Positions 8,474 to 17,696 are shown, numbered from the stretch's first letter. The stretch: DNA of 64,000 nt from Arthrobacter sp. StoSoilB20 (GCF_019977295.1 NZ_AP024651.1:4278001-4342000); one strand, 5' to 3'. Translations and numbers: made by a program. Notes: generated by a model from the letters alone, not told the origin.

Positions 8474-10522
8474 ATGACAACGCAGAACAAGACAAACACT
8501 GTTGAAGAGCTGATCTCCCGTTCCAACCGCCTCGGCGCGGACAAACGGAACACCAACTTCGCCGGCGGCAACACCTCCGCCAAAGGCACCGAGAAGGACC
8601 CCGTCACCGGCCAGGACGTCGAACTGCTCTGGGTCAAGGGCTCCGGCGGCGACCTCGGCACCCTGAAAGCCGGGAACCTGGCAGTACTCCGGCTGGACCG
8701 GCTGCAGGCACTGAAGTCCGTTTACCCCGGCGTCGAGCGTGAAGACGAAATGGTAGCCGCGTTCGATTACTGCCTCCACGGCAAGGGCGGCGCTGCGCCG
8801 TCGATCGACACCGCCATGCACGGCCTGGTTGACGCTGCACACGTTGACCACCTGCACCCGGACTCGGGCATCGCGATCGCGACGGCGGTGGACGGCGAGG
8901 CCCTGACCTCCAAGGTGTTCGGCGACAAAGTGGTCTGGGTTCCGTGGCGTCGTCCCGGTTTCCAGTTGGGCCTGGACATCGCTGCCATCAAGGAAGCCAA
9001 CCCGCAGGCCATCGGCACCATCCTGGGTGGCCATGGCATCACCGCCTGGGGTGACACCAGCGAAGAGGCCGAGGCCAACTCGCTCTGGATCATCGACCAG
9101 GCCGAGAACTACATCAAGGACAACGGCAAGGCCGAGCCCTTCGGCGCCAAACTCCCCGGCTACAGCGCCCTCCCCGAAGCTGAGCGCCGCGCCAAGGCAG
9201 CTGCCCTCGCACCTGTGATCCGCGGCCTGGCCTCCACGGACAAGCCGCAGCTGGGGCACTTCAGTGATGACGGCGTCGTGCTTGAATTCCTTGAATCCGC
9301 GGAGCACCCGCGCCTGGGCGCCCTGGGAACCTCCTGCCCGGACCACTTCCTGCGCACCAAGGTCAAGCCGCTGGTCCTGGACCTGCCGGCTGACGCCTCG
9401 ATCGAAGACTCCGTCAACCGCTTGAAGGAGCTGCACGCCGCGTACCGCGAGGACTACCAGGCCTACTACGACCGCCACGCCGACGAGAACAGCCCGGCGC
9501 TCCGCGGTGCTGACCCGGCGATCGTACTGGTCCCCGGCGTTGGCATGTTCTCCTTCGGCAAGGACAAGCAGACCGCACGCGTGGCCGGCGAATTCTACAT
9601 CAACGCCATCAACGTGATGCGCGGCGCCGAGGCCATCTCCACCTACGCCCCCATCGAGGAATCGGAGAAATTCCGCATCGAGTACTGGGCGTTGGAAGAA
9701 GCCAAGCTCGCCCGCATGCCCAAGCCCAAGTCGCACGCCACACGCATCGCACTGGTGACCGGTGCGGCGTCGGGCATTGGCAAGGCGATCGCCACCCGTT
9801 TGGCGTCCGACGGCGCGTGCGTCGTTATTGCTGACCTCAACCTTGAGAACGCACAAAAGGTAGCCGAGGAACTGGGCGGTTCCGACGTCGCCATCGGCGT
9901 CCAGGCTGACGTGACCGACGAGGCCCAGATCGCAGCCGCAATCCAGGAGGCCGTGCTCGCGTTCGGCGGCCTGGACCTGGTGGTCAACAACGCCGGCCTG
10001 TCCATCTCCAAGCCGTTGCTGGAAACCACGGAGAAGGACTGGGACCTCCAGCACAACGTCATGGCCAAGGGTTCGTTCCTGGTGTCCAAAGCCGCAGCCA
10101 AGGTCATGATCGATCAGGGCCTGGGCGGAGACATCATCTACATCTCCTCCAAGAACTCCGTGTTCGCCGGCCCCAACAACATCGCGTACTCGGCCACCAA
10201 GGCTGACCAAGCCCACCAGGTCCGCCTGCTCGCCGCCGAACTGGGCGACCACGGCATCCGCGTCAACGGCATCAACCCCGACGGCGTGGTCCGCGGCTCC
10301 GGCATCTTCGCCGGCGGCTGGGGCGCCAAGCGTGCGGCGGTCTACGGCGTGGACGAGCAGGAACTGGGCAAGTACTACGCCCAGCGCACGCTCCTCAAGC
10401 GCGAGGTCCTCCCGGAGCACGTGGCCAACGCCGCGTCCGTGCTTACCAGCAACGAACTGTCCCACACCACCGGCCTCCACATCCCAGTGGACGCCGGCGT
10501 CGCGGCAGCGTTCCTCCGCTAG
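8474..10522 (+). CDS. rhaEW: Bifunctional rhamnulose-1-phosphate aldolase / lactaldehyde dehydrogenase
   Basis: 682-residue two-domain enzyme. Residues about 1-400 are a class II aldolase domain, expected to cleave L-rhamnulose 1-phosphate to dihydroxyacetone phosphate and L-lactaldehyde. Residues from about 424 are a short-chain dehydrogenase with the Rossmann motif TGAASGIG, NNAG, and the catalytic YSATK near residue 571, expected to oxidise lactaldehyde to lactate. The ATG at 8474 lies 2 bp after the rhaI stop, with a purine-rich sequence in the end of rhaI as ribosome-binding site. A much longer in-frame reading from 8165 is possible but overlaps rhaI and is not credible. This architecture is known from Bacillus and Actinobacteria. 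Confidence 0.93.
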   Translation: MTTQNKTNTVEELISRSNRLGADKRNTNFAGGNTSAKGTEKDPVTGQDVELLWVKGSGGDLGTLKAGNLAVLRLDRLQALKSVYPGVEREDEMVAAFDYCLHGKGGAAPSIDTAMHGLVDAAHVDHLHPDSGIAIATAVDGEALTSKVFGDKVVWVPWRRPGFQLGLDIAAIKEANPQAIGTILGGHGITAWGDTSEEAEANSLWIIDQAENYIKDNGKAEPFGAKLPGYSALPEAERRAKAAALAPVIRGLASTDKPQLGHFSDDGVVLEFLESAEHPRLGALGTSCPDHFLRTKVKPLVLDLPADASIEDSVNRLKELHAAYREDYQAYYDRHADENSPALRGADPAIVLVPGVGMFSFGKDKQTARVAGEFYINAINVMRGAEAISTYAPIEESEKFRIEYWALEEAKLARMPKPKSHATRIALVTGAASGIGKAIATRLASDGACVVIADLNLENAQKVAEELGGSDVAIGVQADVTDEAQIAAAIQEAVLAFGGLDLVVNNAGLSISKPLLETTEKDWDLQHNVMAKGSFLVSKAAAKVMIDQGLGGDIIYISSKNSVFAGPNNIAYSATKADQAHQVRLLAAELGDHGIRVNGINPDGVVRGSGIFAGGWGAKRAAVYGVDEQELGKYYAQRTLLKREVLPEHVANAASVLTSNELSHTTGLHIPVDAGVAAAFLR

Positions 10523-10530
10523 GACTGTCA

Positions 10531-12027
10531 GTGAACAACGGAACCACCGCGAGCACCGCCCCGGCACACGCCGGGGCGGTGTCTGCCCAGAACACAGTCT
10601 TTGCCGCCATCGACATTGGCGCATCCTCCGGCCGCGTCATGTTGGGCCGCGTTTCGGCGGCGTCCGGGGTGTCGCTCGAGACGATCCACCGCTTCCCCAA
10701 CGGAGTGGTGGAGCTCGACGGCGGCCTCCGCTGGGACTTCGACGCCCTGTTCGCCGAGGTACTCAAGGGCTTGGCGGCGGCCGCTGCCACAGCGGCCACG
10801 AACGGCGAGAGCATCGTCAGCATCGGCGTCGACACCTGGGCCGTTGACTACGGTCTGGTGAACGACGCCGGTGAACTCACGGCGCAACCGCACAGCTACC
10901 GGGACGAGCGCAGCCGGGCCACGGTGGAACGGGTCCATGCGCTCATTTCCCCGGAGAAGCTGTACGCCGTCACAGGTCTGCAGTACTTGCAGTTCAACAC
11001 CCTGTACCAACTCGCAGCGGAACCAAAGCTGGACGGGGTGCAAGCCCTCCTGATCCCGGACCTTATCGCCTTCCTGCTGACGGGCGAGCGGCGGACTGAA
11101 GCCACCAACGCGTCCACTACGGGCCTGTTTGATGCCGTTGCCGGTGAGTGGGCCACTGAATTCATGGACGCACTCGGACTGCCCCGGGACATCTTCCCGC
11201 CGCTCATCCAGCCCGGTGAAACCGTAGGCAGGCTCCTGCCGGGAATCCTGGAACAAACGGGTTTGTCCGCCGACACCACAGTGGTTGCCGTGGGGTCGCA
11301 TGACACGGCGTCTGCAGTGGCAGCTGTCCCCGCAGGGCTTGAAGACTTCGCATACATCTCCTCCGGCACCTGGTCCTTGGTGGGTGTGGAGCTGGACCGG
11401 CCCGTCCTCACGGAAGCGAGTCGCAAGGCCAACTTCACCAACGAACGCGGCGTTGATGGCACCATCCGCTATCTCCGCAATGTGGGTGGCTTGTGGTTGC
11501 TCAGCGAATGCCAGCGTGCGTGGGCCGCGGAGGGTTATACCCAAGCACTCCCGGCCTTGCTCGACTCGGCGGCAGCGCTTCCTGCCGGTGGTCCGCAGAT
11601 CAATGCCGATGATCCTGCTTTCACTGCTCCGGACAACATGCCTGATCGCATCCGGGCAGCCGTGCGCAACACCGGCGCCGTACTCCCGGACCGGCCCGCC
11701 GCCGTCGTGCGTTGCATCATGGACAGCCTCGCGGCCGGGTACGCCCGGACCTTGGCTGATGCCGAACGGCTCACCGGCCGCAACACCGGAGTGGTGCACA
11801 TTGTGGGGGGCGGTTCGCAGAACAGGCTCCTGTGCCAGCTCACGGCTGACGCCACCGGCAAGCCCGTGATCGCCGGGCCCGTTGAGGGAACGGCGCAAGG
11901 CAATGTCCTGGTCCAGGCCCGCGCAGCAGGGGTAGTGGCCGGTGGGCTGGCCGAGCTGCGCCAGTTGGTTGCGGCGGGCACCAGCTTGGAACGCTACGAA
12001 TTTAGCGGTGCACGCGTTGGGCTGTGA
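10531..12027 (+). CDS. rhaB: L-rhamnulokinase RhaB
   Basis: 498-residue FGGY-family kinase expected to phosphorylate L-rhamnulose. The N-terminal phosphate loop is AAIDIGASSGRVMLG, SSGTWSLVGVEL is the central signature, and VHIVGGGSQNRLLCQLTAD is the C-terminal FGGY-type motif. The GTG at 10531 lies 8 bp after the rhaEW stop with AGGA just upstream. It is the last recognised gene of the rhamnose operon; no clear terminator follows. Confidence 0.92.
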   Translation: MNNGTTASTAPAHAGAVSAQNTVFAAIDIGASSGRVMLGRVSAASGVSLETIHRFPNGVVELDGGLRWDFDALFAEVLKGLAAAAATAATNGESIVSIGVDTWAVDYGLVNDAGELTAQPHSYRDERSRATVERVHALISPEKLYAVTGLQYLQFNTLYQLAAEPKLDGVQALLIPDLIAFLLTGERRTEATNASTTGLFDAVAGEWATEFMDALGLPRDIFPPLIQPGETVGRLLPGILEQTGLSADTTVVAVGSHDTASAVAAVPAGLEDFAYISSGTWSLVGVELDRPVLTEASRKANFTNERGVDGTIRYLRNVGGLWLLSECQRAWAAEGYTQALPALLDSAAALPAGGPQINADDPAFTAPDNMPDRIRAAVRNTGAVLPDRPAAVVRCIMDSLAAGYARTLADAERLTGRNTGVVHIVGGGSQNRLLCQLTADATGKPVIAGPVEGTAQGNVLVQARAAGVVAGGLAELRQLVAAGTSLERYEFSGARVGL

Positions 12028-12104
12028 GGGGTGGCCAACCAGGTAGAGCCAACCTTCTATCGCAATCAAGGCAAAATGTAACCGAACGGTGTCATACTGT
12101 CCTT

Positions 12105-12683
12105 ATGGACATGAGCACCAAGGCTATCGGCCAAGCCATTCGCGAGCGCCGGAAAGACCGTGGCTACACTCAGCAAGCCTTGGCCGACGTCATTGGGGCT
12201 TCCCGAAAGTTCGTGGTGGATCTGGAATCAGGCAAGGACGGAGCATCTTTTGGGCTGGCCCTCGAGGCAATGCGGGTCCTTGGCCTGGAAATAACTCCTA
12301 ACGATTCGGAGGACCGTGAATTCATGGGAGACTTCGCGCGCACTCTCGCCGAGGGTGACTACCACTACGCCATTCGACTACTGGGCGAATACACTAACTC
12401 TTCGCTCGCCGCGGGCCGGGCACTCATGCCGACCGCCCCGTCCTTCGACGACGACGCCTACCGGGCTGCGCTTGGCGCGGTTACTCGGTGGGTTTCAGCC
12501 AAAACCAGCTCCCCCGTCCCAAAGTGGGCAGTGAACGCCAAGGCGTCATCGCAACCTGTCTTCCTGGCCGAGAAACTTCATCCGGTCAGCGACAGGATGA
12601 AGGATCTCATCCGTCGTGAGACCCCTACTGAGATCGCTGCCATGAACGTTTGGATCCGTGAGAGAGATTTGGCCACGATTTGA
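12105..12683 (+). CDS. XRE-family helix-turn-helix regulator
   Basis: 192-residue protein with an N-terminal XRE/Cro-type HTH (residues about 8-60, containing GYTQQALADVIGASRKFV) and a longer C-terminal region I cannot assign. The ATG at 12105 has no Shine-Dalgarno, but CATACT at 12093-12098 lies six bases upstream, the spacing expected of a -10 box for a leaderless mRNA starting at the ATG. A second ATG is at 12111. The stop overlaps the TTG start of the next gene, which encodes a nucleotidyltransferase-like protein. The pair resembles an antitoxin/toxin or regulator/effector arrangement; that role is inferred. Confidence 0.75.
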   Translation: MDMSTKAIGQAIRERRKDRGYTQQALADVIGASRKFVVDLESGKDGASFGLALEAMRVLGLEITPNDSEDREFMGDFARTLAEGDYHYAIRLLGEYTNSSLAAGRALMPTAPSFDDDAYRAALGAVTRWVSAKTSSPVPKWAVNAKASSQPVFLAEKLHPVSDRMKDLIRRETPTEIAAMNVWIRERDLATI

Positions 12684-13030
12684 CGGTGTTCGAGTTCCGG
12701 CGTGACGACGTAGTTGAACTGCTTCGCGAAGTGGAAGCCCGACTGGAAGCACGCGGGATCACCTTGAATATCCAAATAGTGGGTGGCGCCGCGCTCCTGC
12801 TCCATGGCATCTTGGACCGCGCGACCGGTGATATTGACGCGCGATACTCCCCCCGGGAGGCTGTGGATGAAGTGGCCGCTGCCATGGAACAGGAGTTCGA
12901 TTTGCCCCCGAAGTGGCTGAACAGCAATGCTGCGGCCTTCCTCCCTGAAGAAGCGCAGTGGATCGCCGGCCCGGAAGGGACCTCCTCAGCCGATGGCTGC
13001 CGCCAAGGCCTTGCGAGGGCGTTAGCCTGA
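12680..13030 (+). pseudogene. Truncated DUF6036-type nucleotidyltransferase, probably frameshifted
   Basis: The frame reads a nucleotidyltransferase-like N-terminus: IVGGAALLLHG followed by GDIDA, giving the G-G...D-x-D pattern at residues 35-53, then LPPKWLNSNAAAFLP, which resembles DUF6036 proteins. It then ends after 116 residues in a low-similarity tail. The conserved later segment of this family (a leucine/methionine-lysine-alanine helix) appears instead in another frame at 12993-13025, reading MAAAKALRGR before a stop. That is consistent with a frameshift and loss of the C-terminus. The start TTG at 12680 overlaps the upstream stop; a GTG at 12686 is an alternative. Confidence 0.6.
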
Positions 13031-13090
13031 ACGCGAACGTCTGGTACGTCACAGCGCCGGATGAGGGTGCCGCGCTAAACTGGTGGCACT

Positions 13091-13522
13091 ATGATCCGCA
13101 CAATGTTCAAGTCCAAGATCCACCGCGCAACGGTCACCCATGCCGACCTCCACTACGTCGGTTCCGTCACCGTAGACCTGGACCTCCTGGACGCGGCCGA
13201 CATCCTCCCCGGTGAACTCGTCTCCATTGTTGACGTCACCAACGGCGCCCGCCTGGAAACGTACACCATCGCCGGCGAGCGCGGTTCCGGCGTCATCGGC
13301 ATCAACGGTGCCGCCGCCCACATGGTCCACGTTGGGGACACCGTCATCCTCATCACCTACGCGGAAATGACCACGGAGGAAGCCAGGGCCTACGAGCCCA
13401 AGGTGGTCCACGTGGGCAAGGACAACAAGATCCTGCAGCTCGGCAACGACCCCGCCGAGGGCCACACCCCCGGGCTCATGCGTCCGCCGCACGCGCTCAG
13501 CAACGCGGCGCACCTCAGCTAA
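13091..13522 (+). CDS. panD: Aspartate 1-decarboxylase precursor PanD
   Basis: Pyruvoyl enzyme that makes beta-alanine from L-aspartate for pantothenate and CoenzymeA synthesis. The self-cleavage site Gly24-Ser25 is intact in YVGSVTVD, and the conserved Tyr58 is in ETYTIAG. The product is 143 residues, against about 126 in E. coli, with a C-terminal extension typical of actinobacterial members. GGTGG lies shortly before the ATG, and TAAACT about 15 bases upstream may be the -10. It appears monocistronic, followed by a strong hairpin terminator. Confidence 0.95.
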   Translation: MIRTMFKSKIHRATVTHADLHYVGSVTVDLDLLDAADILPGELVSIVDVTNGARLETYTIAGERGSGVIGINGAAAHMVHVGDTVILITYAEMTTEEARAYEPKVVHVGKDNKILQLGNDPAEGHTPGLMRPPHALSNAAHLS

Positions 13523-13551
13523 GGCTCCACAACAGGCTCCACAAGCAGCGC

Positions 13552-13590
13552 TCGACGTCGGCACTCAGGTGAGTGCCGACGTCGAACTTT
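13552..13590. terminator. Long perfect hairpin after panD
   Basis: TCGACGTCGGCACTCA (13552-13567) and TGAGTGCCGACGTCGA (13570-13585) are perfect inverted repeats separated by two bases. The practical loop is AGGT, and the plus strand then reads ACTTTTT. This is a strong intrinsic terminator for panD and, by symmetry, could also stop the convergent amine-oxidase transcript. A related CCGACGTCGA sequence recurs at 18511-18542. Confidence 0.85.
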
Positions 13591-13602
13591 TTGCGGGCTG
13601 CT

Positions 13603-14934
13603 TTAGCCCACGGGAGCAGGAGCCAGCAGGGGTGGGCGCGTGTCACTGGTGAGTGCGGATGCCACCTGGCGGGCAGCATCGAAGCCGCTTTCGATGGCGC
13701 CGTCGATGAAGCCCCCCCATCCATTGGCGAAATCCGAACCGGCGAGACGGATCCTCCCCTCGGGCCTCTGGAGCTCGGCCAGATGCCGGGTGAGGTAGCC
13801 CGTGTAATGCATGGGCCAAGTGGATCGTGCATATTCATCGGATACCCAGTCATGCCCGGCGACTTCGAGCACTGTCAATCCCGGGATAACGGCGTCCAGG
13901 TGTGCTTGTGCCCCAGCGACGTCGTCGACGTCCACAGCACCGGCTTCGGGACCAAAACAGACCAAGATAGTGGTGTCCTGATCGATGTACTCGGCTTGGA
14001 CGAAGTTCAGGGCTGCCGTTTCGGGCCCGAACGCCACGAACCTTTCCTGCCGGCCGTCCACCTTGATCCACAGTTTGGCGCCGCGGCCGGCTTGTCCCCT
14101 TACAGCCGCCTCCCTCTTTCCGGGCGACAACGGTGGGTGGACGTCGATGCCGTTCAGTACGCTGAGCGGCAGTGCGAGGATGACCTGGCGGGCTCGGTAC
14201 TGTTCTCCAGCTTCAGTTGCCACCAGGACTCCCCCGGCGTCCTGCTCGACGGACACCACCCGCTGCTTCAGCCGCAGCTGGGCCGATGAGTCTGCAAGGA
14301 TCGCCTCGGCTAGGCGGCGGGTGCCGCCGTCGATCTTAAGGCTGGCACAGGCTTCGAACATGAGCTGCCAGTCCCCACTGGCAACTGCGCACCAGCGCAA
14401 CGCCTGGGTGTAGGCGGCCTCGTCCAGCCTGCCGTTGAAATTCAGCGTCCAGAAGGACCTCAAGAGCCGGCGCTGATCTTCAGGGAGACCCAGGCGGTCG
14501 ATGGCTTCCGACAGCGTAATACCGTCGATGTCCGCCACATCGGGGTTATCCAAGGGCTGCCACGGCATGGGGAAATAGCGTCGTGAGTCAGCCAACAGCA
14601 ACCTGTTTGGCCCGTCCAGCAATTCCATCAAGCGCTCAGGTGATCCTTCGTGCCGCTGGCCGCCCAGGGTCCAGAGGGCCTTGGTGAACTCCGGTCCCGG
14701 TAAGGCCTTGATCCCGTACCGCCCCATTTCCGCCCAAACGTAGGGCTGGGTCCAGTGAACCCAGGTTCCCCCGAGCTCCAGGTTCCGGCCAAGGCGTTCC
14801 GCCAGATGGGTTCGTCCGGCAATACGGTCCTTCGCTTCCAACACGATGGTGGCGTGGCCGCTGCGTGAGAGTTCCCTTGCAGCCGTGAGCCCGGCAAAGC
14901 CGGCACCTATAACTATGACGTCGGAGGTTTCCAC
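13603..14934 (-). CDS. Flavin-containing amine oxidase
   Basis: 443-residue FAD-dependent monoamine oxidase-type enzyme, expected to oxidise a primary amine to the aldehyde with release of ammonia and hydrogen peroxide. The dinucleotide-binding motif GAGFAG is at residues 10-15, followed by the acidic end of the second strand and GGTWVHWTQ. The C-terminal flavin-binding region reads AGSDFANGWGGFIDGAIESG. The start is a GTG at 14934, 12 bp after the cupin stop. It is the last gene of an APC permease-MoaF-cupin-oxidase operon, so an imported amine such as tyramine, phenethylamine or putrescine is likely; the substrate cannot be told from sequence. Confidence 0.88.
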   Translation of the reverse strand: METSDVIVIGAGFAGLTAARELSRSGHATIVLEAKDRIAGRTHLAERLGRNLELGGTWVHWTQPYVWAEMGRYGIKALPGPEFTKALWTLGGQRHEGSPERLMELLDGPNRLLLADSRRYFPMPWQPLDNPDVADIDGITLSEAIDRLGLPEDQRRLLRSFWTLNFNGRLDEAAYTQALRWCAVASGDWQLMFEACASLKIDGGTRRLAEAILADSSAQLRLKQRVVSVEQDAGGVLVATEAGEQYRARQVILALPLSVLNGIDVHPPLSPGKREAAVRGQAGRGAKLWIKVDGRQERFVAFGPETAALNFVQAEYIDQDTTILVCFGPEAGAVDVDDVAGAQAHLDAVIPGLTVLEVAGHDWVSDEYARSTWPMHYTGYLTRHLAELQRPEGRIRLAGSDFANGWGGFIDGAIESGFDAARQVASALTSDTRPPLLAPAPVG

Positions 14935-14946
14935 TCTGTCCTTGCC

Positions 14947-15279
14947 TTAGCTGTAAACGAAGAATTCGATGGTTGGCTCCAGGACTGTCCAGCGGGTCAT
15001 TGCCCCCTTGGAGAGGGAGGCCATGGAACCTTCCATCAGCTCAAGGATGTGCCCGTCCTTGACCTCGATGCGGAGGTGGCCGGAGACGATGTAGATCGTT
15101 TCGTCCTGGTCGATGGGCAGGTCGAAGGGTTCCGGGGCTTCTTCCGGAGAGACTTTCCAGATCCCGCCGCTCAGCGTTTCGTTTCCGTTCGCACCTGCAC
15201 GCCTGAGCCACTGGACAGATCCCAACGCAAACGGTTCGAACGCTGCGTGGTCAAGCTGGGCATGGAAGACCTGGGACAT
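14947..15279 (-). CDS. Small cupin-domain protein (DUF861/cupin_3-like)
   Basis: 110-residue single-domain beta-barrel protein. The cupin pattern is visible as WKVSPEEAPEPFDLPIDQDETIYIVSG-type strands followed by IEVKDGHILELMEGSMASL, resembling EutQ and DUF861 proteins. AGGAG precedes the ATG at 15279. It sits between the MoaF-like gene and the amine oxidase with a 12-bp gap to the latter. Its catalytic role is unknown; a metal-binding auxiliary of amine catabolism is possible. Confidence 0.75.
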   Translation of the reverse strand: MSQVFHAQLDHAAFEPFALGSVQWLRRAGANGNETLSGGIWKVSPEEAPEPFDLPIDQDETIYIVSGHLRIEVKDGHILELMEGSMASLSKGAMTRWTVLEPTIEFFVYS

Positions 15280-15310
15280 AGTGTTGCTCCTGTCAGTAGT
15301 TGCGGGGTGT

Positions 15311-16165
15311 TCAGTGTTTGTGGGTGTCTTGCGGGTAGGCCGTGCTGTTCAGGACGCTGAGCCTGGAATTGAAGGGGAGGCTCACCGGTTGGGCGGAGGG
15401 ATTGTCCCAGCCGAACATCCGCCCAATGGAACGCTGCTCACGCAGATCTATCAGGAGCACGGCTTCAACAGTCATCACCTGTTCTGTCCAGAAGAAGATG
15501 TACAGGTCATCTGTAACGGCCCAGGTCATGCAACGGTCAGTGTCAGCAAGTCCCGCTTCCCCGCCCCGCACGCAATGCCAGGTGAAAGTCCCTTGATTCA
15601 GGTAGATGTGCTCGTAGGACTCGACGTCGCTGTAGCGGTAGAAGATGCGCTTGCCCACGAGTTCCGAGGACCGCTGGTGCACAGTGGGCTGTCCGCCGGC
15701 GTTGGAATGCGTGAAGTCAGTAGTTCCGCGGACTTTGCCGTCAACAGTGACAAAACGGGATACCGCAGTGGTCACTGCATCTGTGGATCGGTCGAGAATA
15801 ATGGTGACGTTTTCGGCGTTGGTATCCTGGCCGCCGCCTTGGGCACCGCCGTCGCCGCCTTGGGCACTGCCGTCGCCGCCCAGGTGGCCCTGCCCACGGA
15901 CAAAGTCGATGATGAAGATTCCCGGGCGGGCTTCAATGGCCTTGTAATCAGCGGTCCCGCTGGCAGTGCCCTCGGTCCACGTAAGTTGTGACGCAGTGAG
16001 GAAGCTGTACTCGATGGTCGTTCCATCAGCTGCCTCAAGGGCGATTTTTGTGCTCGCCAGCGCGGGGGAAGCAGGCAGTGTCTGGTCCCCGAAGCCGTCC
16101 AGCATGGTGGAAACCGGCGGCCATTCTTCCTCGGGAACGTAATCCTGGACTTCGGTGGTGGTCAT
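15311..16165 (-). CDS. MoaF-like protein of the amine-oxidase operon
   Basis: 284-residue protein resembling MoaF, a lipocalin-like protein first known from the monoamine-regulated moa genes of Klebsiella. It has an N-terminal domain with FLTASQLTWTEG and YKAIEARPGIFIIDFV, then a C-terminal domain containing MTWAVTDDLYIFFWTEQ. Between the strands near residues 92-112 is a glycine-rich insertion in which GGDGSAQ and GGDGGAQ repeat. AAAGGACC precedes the ATG at 16165. The gene lies between the permease and the cupin. The biochemical function of the family is not established. Confidence 0.72.
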   Translation of the reverse strand: MTTTEVQDYVPEEEWPPVSTMLDGFGDQTLPASPALASTKIALEAADGTTIEYSFLTASQLTWTEGTASGTADYKAIEARPGIFIIDFVRGQGHLGGDGSAQGGDGGAQGGGQDTNAENVTIILDRSTDAVTTAVSRFVTVDGKVRGTTDFTHSNAGGQPTVHQRSSELVGKRIFYRYSDVESYEHIYLNQGTFTWHCVRGGEAGLADTDRCMTWAVTDDLYIFFWTEQVMTVEAVLLIDLREQRSIGRMFGWDNPSAQPVSLPFNSRLSVLNSTAYPQDTHKH

Positions 16166-16217
16166 GTGATGGGTCCTTTGCTTGTTTCAGGCAGTTGGTT
16201 TACGCGGAGAGTTGCGC

Positions 16218-17696
16218 TCAGAGAATTTCCGCAGCGTAGTTGATGGCGGGCCTGCGCATTCCCCGAATCAGGCCGGCCATAAAGATGAGCGGGATGCCCA
16301 GGAGGAGCCATCGGGCAACCCCTCCTGCACCACCCAGGAGGACGTCATAGTTGTCCAGGGTCAGGTAGCCCACAACGATGAACGCCAGGAATGAGAGAGC
16401 TGGAGCAATTACCGTGACCCACACGTTGTCCCTGGTTGCGGATCTGGCGAAATACACCAGTATCGCGGCGGACGTCAGCAGCAGGATGGAAATAAAGCCT
16501 GCCGTTCCCAAGGCCACAAACCAGGCAAAGACGGTGGCGATCGGGTCAGCACCGGCCAGCAGAAAAGCGCTGATGATGGCCAGGACAACCAGGGAGTTGA
16601 CCAGCCCTGCAAGCGATGGTGCCCCCGATTTGGAAACTGAGGACAGCTTGGCCGGGAGTGCGCCCGCCCTGCCCAGTGCGAACAGGTACCGGGAAAACAT
16701 ATTGGACAGCCCCAGAAGCATCGCGATGAAGCTCGTCACAACCAGCACCTGCATGGCAATGCTTAGCCAGGCACCCGCGCTGGACTCTGCAAGATCGAAG
16801 ATCATTCCGGAGGGGTTTTCGGTGGCTATCGCCTGGATCCCCTCGATGCCCACGGCACCGCTGATGGCCCACGTGGAAACCATGTAGAAGACGCCGATGA
16901 ATGCGATGACAAGGTAGGCGGCTCGTGGGATGGTACGCCGCGGTTCTTTGGCTTCTTCCGCGAAGACCACCGTGGCTTCGAAGCTGGTGAAGCAGGCGAA
17001 GGCGAACAGCAACGAGATGCCCAGGCCTGGCCCAAAAATGTTCTCTCCCGTGAACCCTGCGAACGTGAAGATCCCCAGCCCCTTTTGGATAACAAGGGAG
17101 CCAACAAGGGCGGCAACCACCAGCGTTTCACCAAGGATGAGCACTCCCAGCACCTTGAGGCTGGCATCCACGCCCTTCATGGTCAGGAAGGTGGTCAACG
17201 CCAACAGTGCGACGATCCAGAAATAGACCGGCAGTCCTATTCCCGTGAGGCTTTCCACGAGTTGCCGGGCGAAGACTCCGAACTGCGACCACAGGCCGAT
17301 TTGCAGGCTGAGGTAGGTCAGGATGGCAATCCCCGCGCCTCCTGTGGCCCATTTGTTGCCCAAGCCTTTGGCGATGTAGGCCACGAAACCGCCGGCGTTG
17401 GTGATGTGTTGGCTCATCCTCAAATAGCCCACGGAGAACAGGGCCACCAAAAGGGCAGCGATCACATAGATCACAGGGGTTCCGGGGCCGCTCGCCGAGA
17501 AGATGACGGGGCTGGCTCCCACAACAGCCGCCATGGGTGCGGCTGCGGCAATGGCGAAGAAGGCTACGGCAACAACGCCAAGCTTGTTGGCCCTGAGCCG
17601 GACTACCCCGGCCGCGGGACTTTCGCCGTAGGGACCGTCCGCGGAACCTGTGCTTTGGGTGCCCGCCTGTGCCGAGGTCTGACTGGATTCGTTCAT
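16218..17696 (-). CDS. APC-superfamily amino acid/amine permease
   Basis: 492-residue polytopic membrane protein with about 12 hydrophobic segments. The N-terminal segment LGVVAVAFFAIAAAAPMAAVVG is typical of the amino acid-polyamine-organocation family. I chose the ATG at 17696 because GGAAAG lies upstream and the preceding in-frame sequence overlaps the operator. It is the first gene of the amine operon and most likely imports the amine oxidised by the downstream flavoenzyme. The divergent TetR gene and shared palindrome suggest substrate-inducible control. Confidence 0.88.
   Translation of the reverse strand: MNESSQTSAQAGTQSTGSADGPYGESPAAGVVRLRANKLGVVAVAFFAIAAAAPMAAVVGASPVIFSASGPGTPVIYVIAALLVALFSVGYLRMSQHITNAGGFVAYIAKGLGNKWATGGAGIAILTYLSLQIGLWSQFGVFARQLVESLTGIGLPVYFWIVALLALTTFLTMKGVDASLKVLGVLILGETLVVAALVGSLVIQKGLGIFTFAGFTGENIFGPGLGISLLFAFACFTSFEATVVFAEEAKEPRRTIPRAAYLVIAFIGVFYMVSTWAISGAVGIEGIQAIATENPSGMIFDLAESSAGAWLSIAMQVLVVTSFIAMLLGLSNMFSRYLFALGRAGALPAKLSSVSKSGAPSLAGLVNSLVVLAIISAFLLAGADPIATVFAWFVALGTAGFISILLLTSAAILVYFARSATRDNVWVTVIAPALSFLAFIVVGYLTLDNYDVLLGGAGGVARWLLLGIPLIFMAGLIRGMRRPAINYAAEIL

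Noticed and set aside
8324..10624. A 766-codon open frame on the minus strand opposite rhaEW
   Set aside because: Its length is an effect of high third-position GC in rhaEW; the protein is low in recognisable motifs and the plus-strand gene is unambiguous.
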